Shown here: positions 1 to 8,670 of the stretch, piece after piece
How positions within the stretch are numbered: position 1 is the first letter of the stretch
Layout of the letters: each line of letters begins with the position of its first letter
NCBI GenBank assembly: GCA_021847305.1
Contig: JAJZTZ010000011.1
Span: 1 to 35,439 of the forward strand
Source of the DNA: Pseudomonadota bacterium
GTDB lineage: Bacteria; Pseudomonadota; Gammaproteobacteria; Burkholderiales; JAJZQI01
DNA: 35,439 bases
Direction: 5' to 3'
Program-made: the position numbers and the translations under genes
The notes under the pieces: generated by a model
Told to the model about the DNA's origin: nothing
Database searches by the model: none
What the model saw: the letters and a program-made list of their open reading frames with translations, nothing else

Positions 1-827
1 CGTTCGGTCGCAGGTACATTCTTGCGCGGCAACTCAATGAACACGGAGACCGTCGCCAGGCCATCGGAGTACACCAGATGGCTGACGGGCTGTTGCCGTT
101 CCGGCATGATGCGTTGCAGAGCTGATACCAGGCGGAAGCCGTCGGGCACATGCGTCACTTGCCAATGTGTTTCCGCAGGCAACGTCGGCGCCGGCATGAT
201 CTGCATGCGGTCATGGTCCTGCCATTCACTCTTCAGTGCCCGGCGGGTAGTGTCGCTGGGCGGATCCAGCGACAGTTCGCTGAAAGCAAATTGATCGCTG
301 TTTGCGTCGCTGTCTTCCAGCAGGCTGGCCTTAAGCATCAGCCCGCTCGGAATGGCAGCACAGAAGCTATAGCCGTAGCGGTATTGGTCCCGCGGTTCCA
401 GCAGTACAACCTGACAGGATTGGCCTGCCACACGGTCTACACCATCCAGACGAATACGGTAATTGTTCAGCAGTGCATTCGTGTCATCCGGCAGCAAGGC
501 CGGGAAGATCCGCCGGCTGGCCTGCGCAGTCTGGGCCACGGGCGGATTGCCGGGAATGATGCAGTAGGCCTCATCATTGTGACGCAGCAGGCGACGCGGT
601 GTGCCATCCTGCGCTTCCAGTTGCAGCATTTCGCCGCTGTTGTCGGCTGTATGCAAGACCCGCAGGCTGTCGATCTGACTGCCGCGCTGATGCACGAAAG
701 TGCCGGAATAGTTCTGTTTGTGTGCGGCCTGCGCCATTCGTTTGAGCCAGACCGCCCCGCTATCTTCAGTTGCAGCAGCCAGCGGAATTACTGAAAAAGT
801 TAAACACAATGCAAGCAATAGACGCAT
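1..827 (-). CDS. rseB: Sigma-E factor regulatory protein RseB/MucB (3' end truncated by window edge)
   Basis: Reverse-strand translation begins MRLLLALCLTFSVIPLAAATEDSGAVWLKRMAQAAHKQNYSGTFVHQRG..., a signal peptide followed by the typical MucB/RseB N-terminus. Open to the window edge, so missing from the ORF track. Directly follows rseA. Confidence 0.88.
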   Translation of the reverse strand, partial: MRLLLALCLTFSVIPLAAATEDSGAVWLKRMAQAAHKQNYSGTFVHQRGSQIDSLRVLHTADNSGEMLQLEAQDGTPRRLLRHNDEAYCIIPGNPPVAQTAQASRRIFPALLPDDTNALLNNYRIRLDGVDRVAGQSCQVVLLEPRDQYRYGYSFCAAIPSGLMLKASLLEDSDANSDQFAFSELSLDPPSDTTRRALKSEWQDHDRMQIMPAPTLPAETHWQVTHVPDGFRLVSALQRIMPERQQPVSHLVYSDGLATVSVFIELPRKNVPATE

Positions 828-831
828 ACAG

Positions 832-1305
832 TTACCGTCGTGGGGAAGTTTCATAGGCAACCAGCATCGACTGGGTGATCGGTTCACCGTGGGAAGCCAA
901 TTGCTGGTGTGCCTGCATGTAATCGCTCGGCAAGGTGGCATCCTGTTGCGCAACCAGCATGGGCGGCGACTCAGGTGCGGAAGGATGCAGCAACATCTGC
1001 CCTGCGCCGATCGCGACGGCGACAAAGCCCGCGAGCGAGGCTGCAATCGAGATGCCCCATTGCCAGCGTTGTTTGCGCGGCACTTCTACCGGCGCCAGAA
1101 TGGTCGGCTCCTGGGCCAGGCGGGCAGCGAAATGCTCCTGAAAACCGGCAGAGGTTGCCGGCGTGCCGCGCAAGGTATCACCAATCAGATGATAGGTATG
1201 CCATTTTTCCCGCAGGTTTTCCTGCTGCGCGGATTGCGCCAGCAAGGCCTGCCATGCTTCATCGTCCAGCTCGCCATCCAGCCACTGAGAAAATTGTTCA
1301 TTCAT
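832..1305 (-). CDS. rseA: Anti-sigma-E factor RseA/MucA
   Basis: MNEQFSQWLDGELDDEAWQALL... is the RseA N-terminal motif, followed by a single TM segment (WGISIAASLAGFVAVAIGAG). Start refined from 1428 to 1305. Lies between rpoE and rseB. Confidence 0.88.
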   Translation of the reverse strand: MNEQFSQWLDGELDDEAWQALLAQSAQQENLREKWHTYHLIGDTLRGTPATSAGFQEHFAARLAQEPTILAPVEVPRKQRWQWGISIAASLAGFVAVAIGAGQMLLHPSAPESPPMLVAQQDATLPSDYMQAHQQLASHGEPITQSMLVAYETSPRR

Positions 1306-1325
1306 TTCATTCACCCCGCTCTGCT

Positions 1326-1925
1326 TTACCAGCGCCTGTTCTGTTGCGTATCCAGCAATGGTCGCAACTTCTCTGCAATCGCCTCCCGTGCGCGGAAAAT
1401 ACGTGAGCGCACGGTACCAATCGGGCAATTCATGGCTGAAGCGATATCCTCATAACTCATCCCCTCGATTTCCCGCAAGGTGATTGCGGTACGCAGTTCT
1501 TCCGGCAATGCTTCCATGGCCGACTGAACTGTGGCGGCTATTTGCTTGCTCAGCAACGCGCTCTCGGGAGTATTGATATCCCTAAGAGCTTCTCCGCCTT
1601 CAAAAGTTTCCGCCTCATCACTGTCGAATTCTGTTGTGGTGGGAGGCCGTCGTCCCTGCGATACCAGATAGTTCTTGGCGGTATTCACGCCAATGCGGTA
1701 TAGCCAGGTGTAGAAGGCGCTGTCGCCACGGAAGCCGGGCAATGCACGATAGGCTTTGATCAAGGCTTCCTGGGCCACGTCTTCAACTTCGGCCGGGTCA
1801 CGGATAAGACGTGACAAGAGACGCACCAGCTTGCGCTGGTATTTGCTGGCAAGCAGTTCGAACGCGTGCTTGTCGCCCTTCTGGGCACGCATTACCAGCT
1901 CGTAGTCAATTTCCCTGTCGGACAT
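1326..1925 (-). CDS. rpoE: RNA polymerase sigma factor RpoE (AlgU/SigE, ECF family)
   Basis: MSDREIDYELVMRAQKGDKHAFELLASKYQRKL...DVAQEALIKAYRALPGFRGDSAFYTWLYRIGVNTAKNYL...EELRTAITLREIEGMSYEDIASAMNCPIGTVRSRIFRARE: sigma-70 regions 2 and 4. ATG start at 1925; the ORF-track extension to 1997 begins at TTG. Confidence 0.95.
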   Translation of the reverse strand: MSDREIDYELVMRAQKGDKHAFELLASKYQRKLVRLLSRLIRDPAEVEDVAQEALIKAYRALPGFRGDSAFYTWLYRIGVNTAKNYLVSQGRRPPTTTEFDSDEAETFEGGEALRDINTPESALLSKQIAATVQSAMEALPEELRTAITLREIEGMSYEDIASAMNCPIGTVRSRIFRAREAIAEKLRPLLDTQQNRRW

Positions 1926-2054
1926 CTGATAGATGCTATTTGTTGTTTGGTCCTGAAGTATAACGCAGCCTCCCTCTTTACGGACAGGCACGCGCAAATG
2001 ACCTTCGCTCGCAGCTGACGCGGCCCTGTCCGGGAATGACGATAATTCTGAACA

Positions 2055-2082
2055 ATTGACCGCGAAAACATTGATCAGTTCA
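2055..2082 (-). promoter_or_regulatory. Candidate sigma-E-type promoter upstream of rpoE
   Basis: Minus strand reads TGAACTG-N16-TCAAT, resembling the sigma-E consensus GGAACTT-N16-TCAAA; about 120 nt upstream of the rpoE ATG. Confidence 0.4.
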
Positions 2083-2101
2083 TCTCATCCCACGCTGGCT
2101 C

Positions 2102-2110
2102 TGCTATGAT
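2102..2110 (+). promoter_or_regulatory. Candidate extended -10 element for nadB
   Basis: TGCTATGAT matches the extended -10 pattern TGN-TATAAT (5/6 in the hexamer), about 30 nt upstream of the inferred nadB start at 2139. No good -35. Confidence 0.3.
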
Positions 2111-2138
2111 TGTCCCTCCTGCGTTTTTCTGTCCTGTT

Positions 2139-3740
2139 ATGCAACGTTTTGACGTCATTATCATTGGTAGCGGCCTGGCTGGTTTCAGTGCTGCCCTGTC
2201 GCTGGCCGATCACAAAAAGGTCCTGCTGCTAACCAAAAAGCAGCTGCTGGATGGTGCCAGCAACTGGGCTCAGGGGGGGATCGCAGGCGTGATGGCAAGC
2301 GACGACTCAGTGGAAGATCACGTGCGTGACACCCTGATCGCCGGCGCCGGGCTCTGTCATGAGGATGCCGTCCGTTTTGTCGTGGAGAACGGTCATGCTG
2401 CAATTGAATGGCTGCTGGAAAAAGGCGTGCCGTTCAGTCATGACGAAACCCACCCGGAAGAGCTGCACCTCACCCGCGAAGGCGGGCACAGCAAACGCCG
2501 CGTCGTGCATGCGGCAGACGCAACCGGCGCAGCCATTCAGGACACGCTGCAAAAAAGCGTGTTGAGCCACCCGAACATTACCGTTCTGGAAAACCATATT
2601 GCTATCGACCTGATTACAGCTGGCAAGCTCGGTTTTGCCGAACAGCGTTGCCTTGGCGTATATGCGCTCAACACCCAGGACAACCAGGTTAAAACCTTTG
2701 CCGCACCGTTTACCATTCTGGCCACCGGCGGCGCGGGCAAGGTTTACCTTTACACCACCAATCCGGACGTTGCCACCGGCGACGGTGTGGCCATGGCGTG
2801 GCGCGCTGGCTGCCGGGTTGCCAACATGGAATTTATCCAGTTCCATCCCACCTGTTTGTATCACCCGCATGCAAAATCGTTTCTGATAACCGAAGCGGTA
2901 CGCGGTGAAGGCGGCCTGCTGCGTCTGCCGGATGGCAAGCGCTTTATGCCCGAGCATGACGAACGGGCTGAACTGGCACCGCGCGACGTAGTGGCGCGAG
3001 CGATCGACTTTGAAATGAAGAAACGCGGTCTGGACTGCGTGTATCTTGATATCACGCACAAGTCGGCGGAATTTCTCTACCACCACTTCCCAACCATTAT
3101 GCAGCGTTGCCGTGAACTGGGCATTGATATCACCCGGGATCCGATTCCCGTGGTTCCGGCCGCCCATTACAGTTGCGGGGGCGTGATGACCGACCTGGCC
3201 GCCCGCACCGACATTCCCGGCCTCTATGCCGTGGGTGAAGTGGCCAGCACCGGCCTGCATGGCGCAAATCGGCTGGCAAGCAATTCCCTGCTCGAATGCA
3301 TTGTGTTCGGTCAGGCTGCCGCCAAAGACATTCTGCAACAGGACAGCAAACCACTGCCGCCGTTGCCGGAGTGGGATGAAAGCCGCGTTACCGATGCCGA
3401 CGAAGAGATTGTTATTTCGCACAACTGGAGCGAGTTGCGTCGCTTCATGTGGGATTATGTCGGTATTGTCCGGACCAACAAACGCCTGGAACGCGCACTG
3501 CATCGCATCCAGTTGCTTGGCGAAGAAATCTGCGAATACTACAATCACTTCCGTGTCAGCAATGACCTGATCGAACTGCGCAATCTGGTGGTGACGGCAG
3601 ATTTGATCGTGCGTTCAGCCATGCAGCGGCACGAGAGCCGTGGCTTACATTACAGCAAGGATTATCCCGAAAAAGCGGAAAACGCCGTGGATACCATCTT
3701 GCAGGGGCCCTATGCACCTCCCTGTCACAAGGACGGCTAG
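2139..3740 (+). CDS. nadB: L-aspartate oxidase
   Basis: MQRFDVIIIGSGLAGFSAALSLADHKKVLLLTKKQLLDGASNWAQGGIAGV...TREGGHSKRRVVHAADATG...AAHYSCGGVMTDLAART...GLYAVGEVASTGLHGANRLASNSLLECIVFG. FAD-dependent NadB family; divergent from rpoE as in many gammaproteobacteria. An ATG at 2106 is an alternative start. Confidence 0.95.
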   Translation: MQRFDVIIIGSGLAGFSAALSLADHKKVLLLTKKQLLDGASNWAQGGIAGVMASDDSVEDHVRDTLIAGAGLCHEDAVRFVVENGHAAIEWLLEKGVPFSHDETHPEELHLTREGGHSKRRVVHAADATGAAIQDTLQKSVLSHPNITVLENHIAIDLITAGKLGFAEQRCLGVYALNTQDNQVKTFAAPFTILATGGAGKVYLYTTNPDVATGDGVAMAWRAGCRVANMEFIQFHPTCLYHPHAKSFLITEAVRGEGGLLRLPDGKRFMPEHDERAELAPRDVVARAIDFEMKKRGLDCVYLDITHKSAEFLYHHFPTIMQRCRELGIDITRDPIPVVPAAHYSCGGVMTDLAARTDIPGLYAVGEVASTGLHGANRLASNSLLECIVFGQAAAKDILQQDSKPLPPLPEWDESRVTDADEEIVISHNWSELRRFMWDYVGIVRTNKRLERALHRIQLLGEEICEYYNHFRVSNDLIELRNLVVTADLIVRSAMQRHESRGLHYSKDYPEKAENAVDTILQGPYAPPCHKDG

Positions 3741-3747
3741 GCGCTGT

Positions 3748-4188
3748 TCACCTCTGTTCAACCGGCCTGCTGTGCAACAGGCGAATACGTAATTGCCGCA
3801 GTGCGTCTGCCGACGCACTGTCCGGCAAAAGCGGCAGGCTGATGGTTTTACCGTCCAGTTGAACACGCAGCACAAGCAGATGATTCCAGACTGTGGTATC
3901 CCCCGCCACATGGCCTTGCAAAGTGGTTTCGTTACGTAACGCAAGACGCAGGGAATCGACACTCCAGTGCAGCGCCGTAATGCTATCCGGCAAGGACAGC
4001 CAGGAGTATTTTTTCAGGTTGTAGATCAGACTGCCTGACACCATGAGCCAGGCAATTCCGCGCACAAACCACGGCAGCGCAGTCCCGAGCAGTGCGAGCG
4101 CGCAAACGCTGTGGAGCACCAGCAGCAACACAGCGAGCTGTCGCGACGGCTGCAGCTGAACGACTAAGCCTGGCGTATCCAACGGCAC
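3748..4188 (-). CDS. ygfX: YgfX/CptA-family membrane protein
   Basis: 146 aa (GTG start), two adjacent TM segments near the N-terminus (QLAVLLLVLHSVCALALLG, RGIAWLMVSGSLIYNL), then a soluble tail; overlaps the 3' end of sdhE. Size, topology and partner gene fit YgfX. Confidence 0.7.
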   Translation of the reverse strand: MPLDTPGLVVQLQPSRQLAVLLLVLHSVCALALLGTALPWFVRGIAWLMVSGSLIYNLKKYSWLSLPDSITALHWSVDSLRLALRNETTLQGHVAGDTTVWNHLLVLRVQLDGKTISLPLLPDSASADALRQLRIRLLHSRPVEQR

Positions 4189-4391
4189 ACCTGCTCAATT
4201 TCCGGGTCCGACGACGGTTCGCCGACAATAAGGTAGCGCCAGAGCACATCATCCTCCAGTTCAAGCAAGCGTGCGATCTGGCCTTGCCATTCTGCGGTCT
4301 GCTGCGGATATACAAGCGCAACCCGGCTCTCCAGTAGCAGATCCAGCTCAAGCATGCCGCGCCGGCAGCGGTACAGGATATCGCTGCTCAT
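4164..4391 (-). CDS. sdhE: Succinate dehydrogenase assembly factor SdhE (YgfY/CptB)
   Basis: 75 aa, MSSDILYRCRRGMLELDLLLE...FLxLE-type acidic segment (LLELEDDVLWRYLIVGE); downstream of sdhB. Confidence 0.9.
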   Translation of the reverse strand: MSSDILYRCRRGMLELDLLLESRVALVYPQQTAEWQGQIARLLELEDDVLWRYLIVGEPSSDPEIEQVCRWIRQA

Positions 4392-5083
4392 AATTTGCGC
4401 TTAATCAGCAACTGCTTGGTACGGGCAATGGCAGCGTGTGGATTCAATCCCTTGGGACAGCTGGCAGTGCAATTGAGAATGGAATGACAACGATACAGCC
4501 GGTAAGGGTCTTCCAGATAACTCAGTCTTTCCTCGCCCGCCTGATCGCGACTGTCGGCAATGAAACGGTAGGCCTGCAATAATGCAGCCGGTCCGAGGAA
4601 ACGCTCGGGATGCCACCAGAACGATGGACATGAGCTGGTGCAGGCGCCACAGAGGATGCACTCGTACAACCCGTCGAGCTGATCGCGCTGCTCCGGCGTT
4701 TGCAGCCGTTCGATTTCCGGTTGCGGGTCATGGTTGAGCAGATACGGCTTAACCGCTTCGTACTGGCGGAAAAAAGGCGCCATATCGACCACCAGATCGC
4801 GAATGACCGGCAGCCCAGGCAGCGGGCGTAACTGCACCGGTTCAGACAGCTCCGGCAGCGGCGTAATGCACGCCAGCCGGTTTTGGCCGTTCACGTTTAA
4901 GGCGTCCGAACCGCACACCCCTTCGCGGCAGGAATAACGCACCGACAGGGTTTCATCCTGTTGCTTGAGCAGCAGAATCGCATCCAGCAGCATTTTTCCT
5001 GCCGGATCAATGTCCAGCTCGACCCGCTGCATATGGGGTTTGCTGTCGGTTTCCGGATTGAAGCGATAGATTTCGAAAAGCAC
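4388..5083 (-). CDS. sdhB: Succinate dehydrogenase iron-sulfur subunit
   Basis: YSCREGVCGSDALNVNG [2Fe-2S] motif, CILCGACTSSCPSFWW and CHSILNCTASCPKGLNP cysteine clusters. GTG start in the ORF track; overlaps sdhE by 4 nt. Confidence 0.96.
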   Translation of the reverse strand: MLFEIYRFNPETDSKPHMQRVELDIDPAGKMLLDAILLLKQQDETLSVRYSCREGVCGSDALNVNGQNRLACITPLPELSEPVQLRPLPGLPVIRDLVVDMAPFFRQYEAVKPYLLNHDPQPEIERLQTPEQRDQLDGLYECILCGACTSSCPSFWWHPERFLGPAALLQAYRFIADSRDQAGEERLSYLEDPYRLYRCHSILNCTASCPKGLNPHAAIARTKQLLIKRKL

Positions 5084-5093
5084 TCCCGCGCTC

Positions 5094-6857
5094 CTAGTAG
5101 CGCCGGACTTGCGGCATGAATGTTTCCACTGTCAGCGGCTTGAGGCGAACCGGTTTGCTGTCCATGCGCATACCCTCACGGAAATACAGGCTGTGCTTGA
5201 GCCAATTGTCATCGTCCCGCTGCGGATAATCCACCCGGCTGTGCGCGCCGCGGCTTTCCGTGCGGTAGCGGGCCGAAGCCATGGTGGCGAGCGCCGTTTC
5301 CATCATGTTTTCCAGTTCGAGCGCCTGAATCCGCGCGGTATTGAAGATTTTGCTATGATCCCGCAACCGGGCGTGCTGCAGCCGTTCCTGCTGCTCCCGT
5401 AGCAGCGTGACACCCTGTTCCAGCGATTCGGCTTCGCGAAACACACCGCAATGCTGCTCCATGATGCGCTGCATATCGCTTTGAATATCGGCCACCCGTT
5501 CGCCATCGCCCTTCTGGCTCCAGCGGGCCAGGCGACTTGCCGGCAGATCGGCAGCCGTGGGCGGCAGCGGGCGGGGAAAAGGATTTTCCCGCAGATACTC
5601 GAGAATATGCTCACTGGCGGCCTTGCCGAATACCAGGATATCCAGCAGGGAATTGCCTCCCAGCCTGTTGGCACCGTGTACTGAGACACACGCCCCCTCA
5701 CCTACTGCGTACAAGCCAGGCACCGGCTCCTCTGGTCCAAAATGGTCGGGCACGACCACCTGGCCGTGCCGGTTGGTCGGGATGCCGCCCATCATATAAT
5801 GCGCGGTCGGAAAAACCGGAATGGGTGCCTGGGCCGGGTCGACATGGGCAAACCGGATCGAGAGCTCGCGAATGGCCGGCAGCTTTTGCTGCAGGATGGC
5901 ATCTCCCAGATGATCGAGCTTCAATAGCACATGATCGGCCTGCGGCCCGCAGCCACGCCCGGCGCGCACTTCCTCGATGATGGCGCGGCTGACGACATCA
6001 CGGCTTGCCAGATCGCCGGCATGGGGCGCGTAGCGCGGCATAAAGCGCTCTCCCTGGCCATTGATCAGATAGCCCCCTTCACCGCGAGCCGCCTCGGAAA
6101 TAAGGTTACCGATACCGGCAATACCGGTCGGGTGAAACTGGAAGAACTCCATATCCTGCAGGGGAATGCCGGCCCGCAACACCATGCCGAGCCCGTCCCC
6201 CGTGTTGATGTGCGAATTGGTCGAGGTGCGGAAAATACGCGCTGCGCCTCCGGTCGCCAGCAGTGTGGCGCGTGCCTCGATCAACAACGGCTCGCCGCTT
6301 TCAATATCCAGAGCGACGACGCCGAGACAATAACCGGCCTCATCGCGAATCAGATCGACAGCAAAGTATTCGTCGAAAAAATGCGTATGGGCTTTCAGAT
6401 TCTGCTGGTAAAGCGTATGCAGCAGCGCATGGCCGGTGCGATCGGCCGCTGCGCAGGTACGGACAGCCTGCCCTTTGCCGTATTCGGTCGATTGACCACC
6501 AAAAGGCCGCTGATAGATCTTGCCGCTGTCCAGACGGGAAAACGGCACGCCATAGTGCTCCAGTTCATAAACCAACTGGGCCGCCGTGCGGCACATGTAT
6601 TCAATGGCATCCTGGTCGCCCAGATAATCCGATCCCTTGATGGTATCGTACATGTGCCATTGCCAGTTGTCCGGCGTCACATTGCCCAGGGCTGCATTGA
6701 TGCCGCCTTGCGCGGCAACAGTGTGTGAGCGGGTTGGAAAGACCTTGGACACCACCGCTACGCGCAAATCGGCACTGGCCAGTTGCAACGCCGCCCTCAA
6801 TCCGCCGCCACCGGCGCCAACCACAACAACATCGAATGTTCGACGGGGCATACTCAT
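5094..6857 (-). CDS. sdhA: Succinate dehydrogenase flavoprotein subunit
   Basis: MSMPRRTFDVVVVGAGGGGLRAALQLA...PTRSHTVAAQGGINAALGN...EFFQFHPTGIAGIGNLISEAARGEGGYL...GLYAVGEGACVSVHGANRLGGNSLLDILVFG. Start refined to 6857 (ATGA overlap with the sdhD stop). Confidence 0.96.
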   Translation of the reverse strand: MSMPRRTFDVVVVGAGGGGLRAALQLASADLRVAVVSKVFPTRSHTVAAQGGINAALGNVTPDNWQWHMYDTIKGSDYLGDQDAIEYMCRTAAQLVYELEHYGVPFSRLDSGKIYQRPFGGQSTEYGKGQAVRTCAAADRTGHALLHTLYQQNLKAHTHFFDEYFAVDLIRDEAGYCLGVVALDIESGEPLLIEARATLLATGGAARIFRTSTNSHINTGDGLGMVLRAGIPLQDMEFFQFHPTGIAGIGNLISEAARGEGGYLINGQGERFMPRYAPHAGDLASRDVVSRAIIEEVRAGRGCGPQADHVLLKLDHLGDAILQQKLPAIRELSIRFAHVDPAQAPIPVFPTAHYMMGGIPTNRHGQVVVPDHFGPEEPVPGLYAVGEGACVSVHGANRLGGNSLLDILVFGKAASEHILEYLRENPFPRPLPPTAADLPASRLARWSQKGDGERVADIQSDMQRIMEQHCGVFREAESLEQGVTLLREQQERLQHARLRDHSKIFNTARIQALELENMMETALATMASARYRTESRGAHSRVDYPQRDDDNWLKHSLYFREGMRMDSKPVRLKPLTVETFMPQVRRY

Positions 6858-7210
6858 GATGCGGGTACTCCAAACAACAGAATCGCTGCCCACAGCATGT
6901 AAGACAGCAGTGCAATCCCGGCCAGACTGAGAAGCATTAAACGCAAGCCCAGTAGCGGTACATAATCCATCAACACGCTTTTGACGCCCAGCCATGCATG
7001 CCAGCAAAGTGCCAGCAAAAACAGCAGGAATGCCACCTGTCTGCCCGTTCCGGCAAACAGCTGGAGCCAGTCATGATGCGACAAGGGAGAATGCAGTTCA
7101 ATCTGCATCAGCAGCCAGACACAGTAAGCCAGCACGACCAGGCCGCTGACGCGCTGTCCAAGCCATGTTCCGCTGCCGCCCCGCCCCGGGTCAAAGCCGC
7201 CTAGAGCCAT
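6854..7210 (-). CDS. sdhD: Succinate dehydrogenase membrane anchor subunit
   Basis: MALGGFDPGRGGSGTWLGQRVSGLVVLAYCVWLL..., three TM segments and HAWLGVKSVLMDY motif; between sdhC and sdhA. Confidence 0.9.
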   Translation of the reverse strand: MALGGFDPGRGGSGTWLGQRVSGLVVLAYCVWLLMQIELHSPLSHHDWLQLFAGTGRQVAFLLFLLALCWHAWLGVKSVLMDYVPLLGLRLMLLSLAGIALLSYMLWAAILLFGVPAS

Positions 7211-7581
7211 AGCAGGCCTCCGCTGGCTGCCGCCAGTGCCAGCAGCACAACCAGCCAGGCCGTACTGCGCAGCAGCCCGATCGGTGCGCCGCCGCGCCAT
7301 TCGAGCCACATGATGCGCAAGCCTGCGGCGGCATGCCAGCCAAGCAGAAAAAACAGCACAACCGCCGCGCCATGCCATTCGGACGCATAGCGGCCAAGTT
7401 GGGCAAACCCCATTATATCAAGTGACTTCTGCCAGACCGCCAGGAGCAAGGGCAGTACGAGGAAAAGCATCACACCGGCGAAACGGTGAACAATCGAAAC
7501 GACAGCCCCCAGCGGCAGCCGTAAAGGATGCACATTCAGATAGATCGGACGTTGATGTCTGCGGTGTGGATCGGGTGACAT
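7201..7581 (-). CDS. sdhC: Succinate dehydrogenase cytochrome b556 subunit
   Basis: RPIYLNVHPLRLPLGAVVSIVHRFAGVMLFL...HGAAVVLFFLLGWHAAAGLRIMW: SdhC signature with haem-region histidines. Start refined to 7581. Confidence 0.92.
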   Translation of the reverse strand: MSPDPHRRHQRPIYLNVHPLRLPLGAVVSIVHRFAGVMLFLVLPLLLAVWQKSLDIMGFAQLGRYASEWHGAAVVLFFLLGWHAAAGLRIMWLEWRGGAPIGLLRSTAWLVVLLALAAASGGLLWL

Positions 7582-7654
7582 TTTCTGCCGGTTGAGAAAT
7601 TTGATCGGGTCGAGTGGATGAGATTTATTCGTGTTTAAGTTATGATTGGCTTCA

Positions 7655-7660
7655 ATTATA
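7655..7660 (-). promoter_or_regulatory. Candidate sigma-70 -10 hexamer for the sdh operon
   Basis: Perfect TATAAT on the minus strand about 75 nt upstream of the sdhC ATG, in the sdhC/ygfZ divergent intergenic region; -35 not convincing. Confidence 0.35.
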
Positions 7661-7695
7661 GCGTGCCGCAACCCGAAAGAGTGGATCACTGAACC

Positions 7696-8670
7696 ATGGC
7701 TTCACAAGAACCTAACATCCTGAATGAAACTGCCCTGCTTGGACAGGAAACCGTTGTAGTCGATTTGTCCCGCCTGGGCATCATCCGTTTCTACGGCGAA
7801 GACACCCAAAACTTCCTGCAGGGACAATTAACCAATGATGTCCGGCAGCTGAAAAGCGACACTGCCCAGCTTTCCGCATACTGTACGCCCAAAGGCCGCA
7901 TGCTGGCGAATTTTCTGCTGTGGCTCAACGAAGACGCGGTTCACGCCCTGCTACCGGCGGAAATGGCTGAGCCGATTCGCAAACGGCTGGCCATGTACAT
8001 TCTGCGTTCCAAGGTCAAAGCCGAAGACATGAGTACTGCGTTGTCCGCCTTTGCCGTGTATGGTCCGCAGGCAGCTGAAAGCATCAATGCCATTCTCGGT
8101 GCCTGCCCGGCCCAGGAATACCGTGTACAGCATAGTGAACGGGCATCCGTTATCCGTTTGCCGCAGGAGTTTTTCCTGGTGGTGTGCAAATCTGATGTCG
8201 GTGCCGCCTTACGCGCCGAGTTTACCGCGCGGCACAAGCCGGTAGGCAGTCATGCCCTCGACTGGTGGCTGATCCAGTCGGGTGTCCCGCTCATCACCCC
8301 CGCCACCCAGGAACAGTTCGTACCGCAAATGGCCAATTATGAAGTGCTGGGCGGGGTTAACTTCAAAAAAGGCTGCTATCCCGGCCAGGAAATCGTCGCT
8401 CGCACCCAGTATCTGGGCAAGCTGAAGCGCCGCATGTATCGCATCAGCCTGCCGGCCAACACCCAGGCTGCTGTTGGTGACGAGCTGTATGGTGTGGATA
8501 TGGGCGATCAGGCCATCGGCATGCTGGTGAATCTGCACCCGGCCGCAGACGACCGAACTGAAGCACTGGCAGTGCTGCAGATCAGCAGCGTGGAAGCCGG
8601 TCCGATTCGTCACAAATCGCCGGAAGGCGCGGTTGCCGATATTCTTGCCCTGCCCTACAACGTTGCCTGA
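7696..8670 (+). CDS. ygfZ: Folate-binding protein YgfZ (Fe-S cluster maintenance)
   Basis: GVNFKKGCYPGQEIVARTQYLGKLKRRMYRI contains the KGCYxGQE signature; GcvT-like fold N-terminus (FLQGQLTNDV). Confidence 0.93.
   Translation: MASQEPNILNETALLGQETVVVDLSRLGIIRFYGEDTQNFLQGQLTNDVRQLKSDTAQLSAYCTPKGRMLANFLLWLNEDAVHALLPAEMAEPIRKRLAMYILRSKVKAEDMSTALSAFAVYGPQAAESINAILGACPAQEYRVQHSERASVIRLPQEFFLVVCKSDVGAALRAEFTARHKPVGSHALDWWLIQSGVPLITPATQEQFVPQMANYEVLGGVNFKKGCYPGQEIVARTQYLGKLKRRMYRISLPANTQAAVGDELYGVDMGDQAIGMLVNLHPAADDRTEALAVLQISSVEAGPIRHKSPEGAVADILALPYNVA

Noticed and set aside
22-1455. Plus-strand ORFs opposite rseB/rseA
   Set aside because: The minus strand encodes clear RseB and RseA proteins; the plus-strand translations are low-information and Arg/Cys-rich.
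1926-1997. In-frame 24-codon upstream extension of rpoE as a leader peptide or longer RpoE
   Set aside because: It begins at TTG, and the conserved RpoE N-terminus starts at MSDREIDYELV. No evidence of an independent leader ORF.
2307-3548. 413-aa minus-strand ORF
   Set aside because: Antisense to nadB; no recognisable domain.
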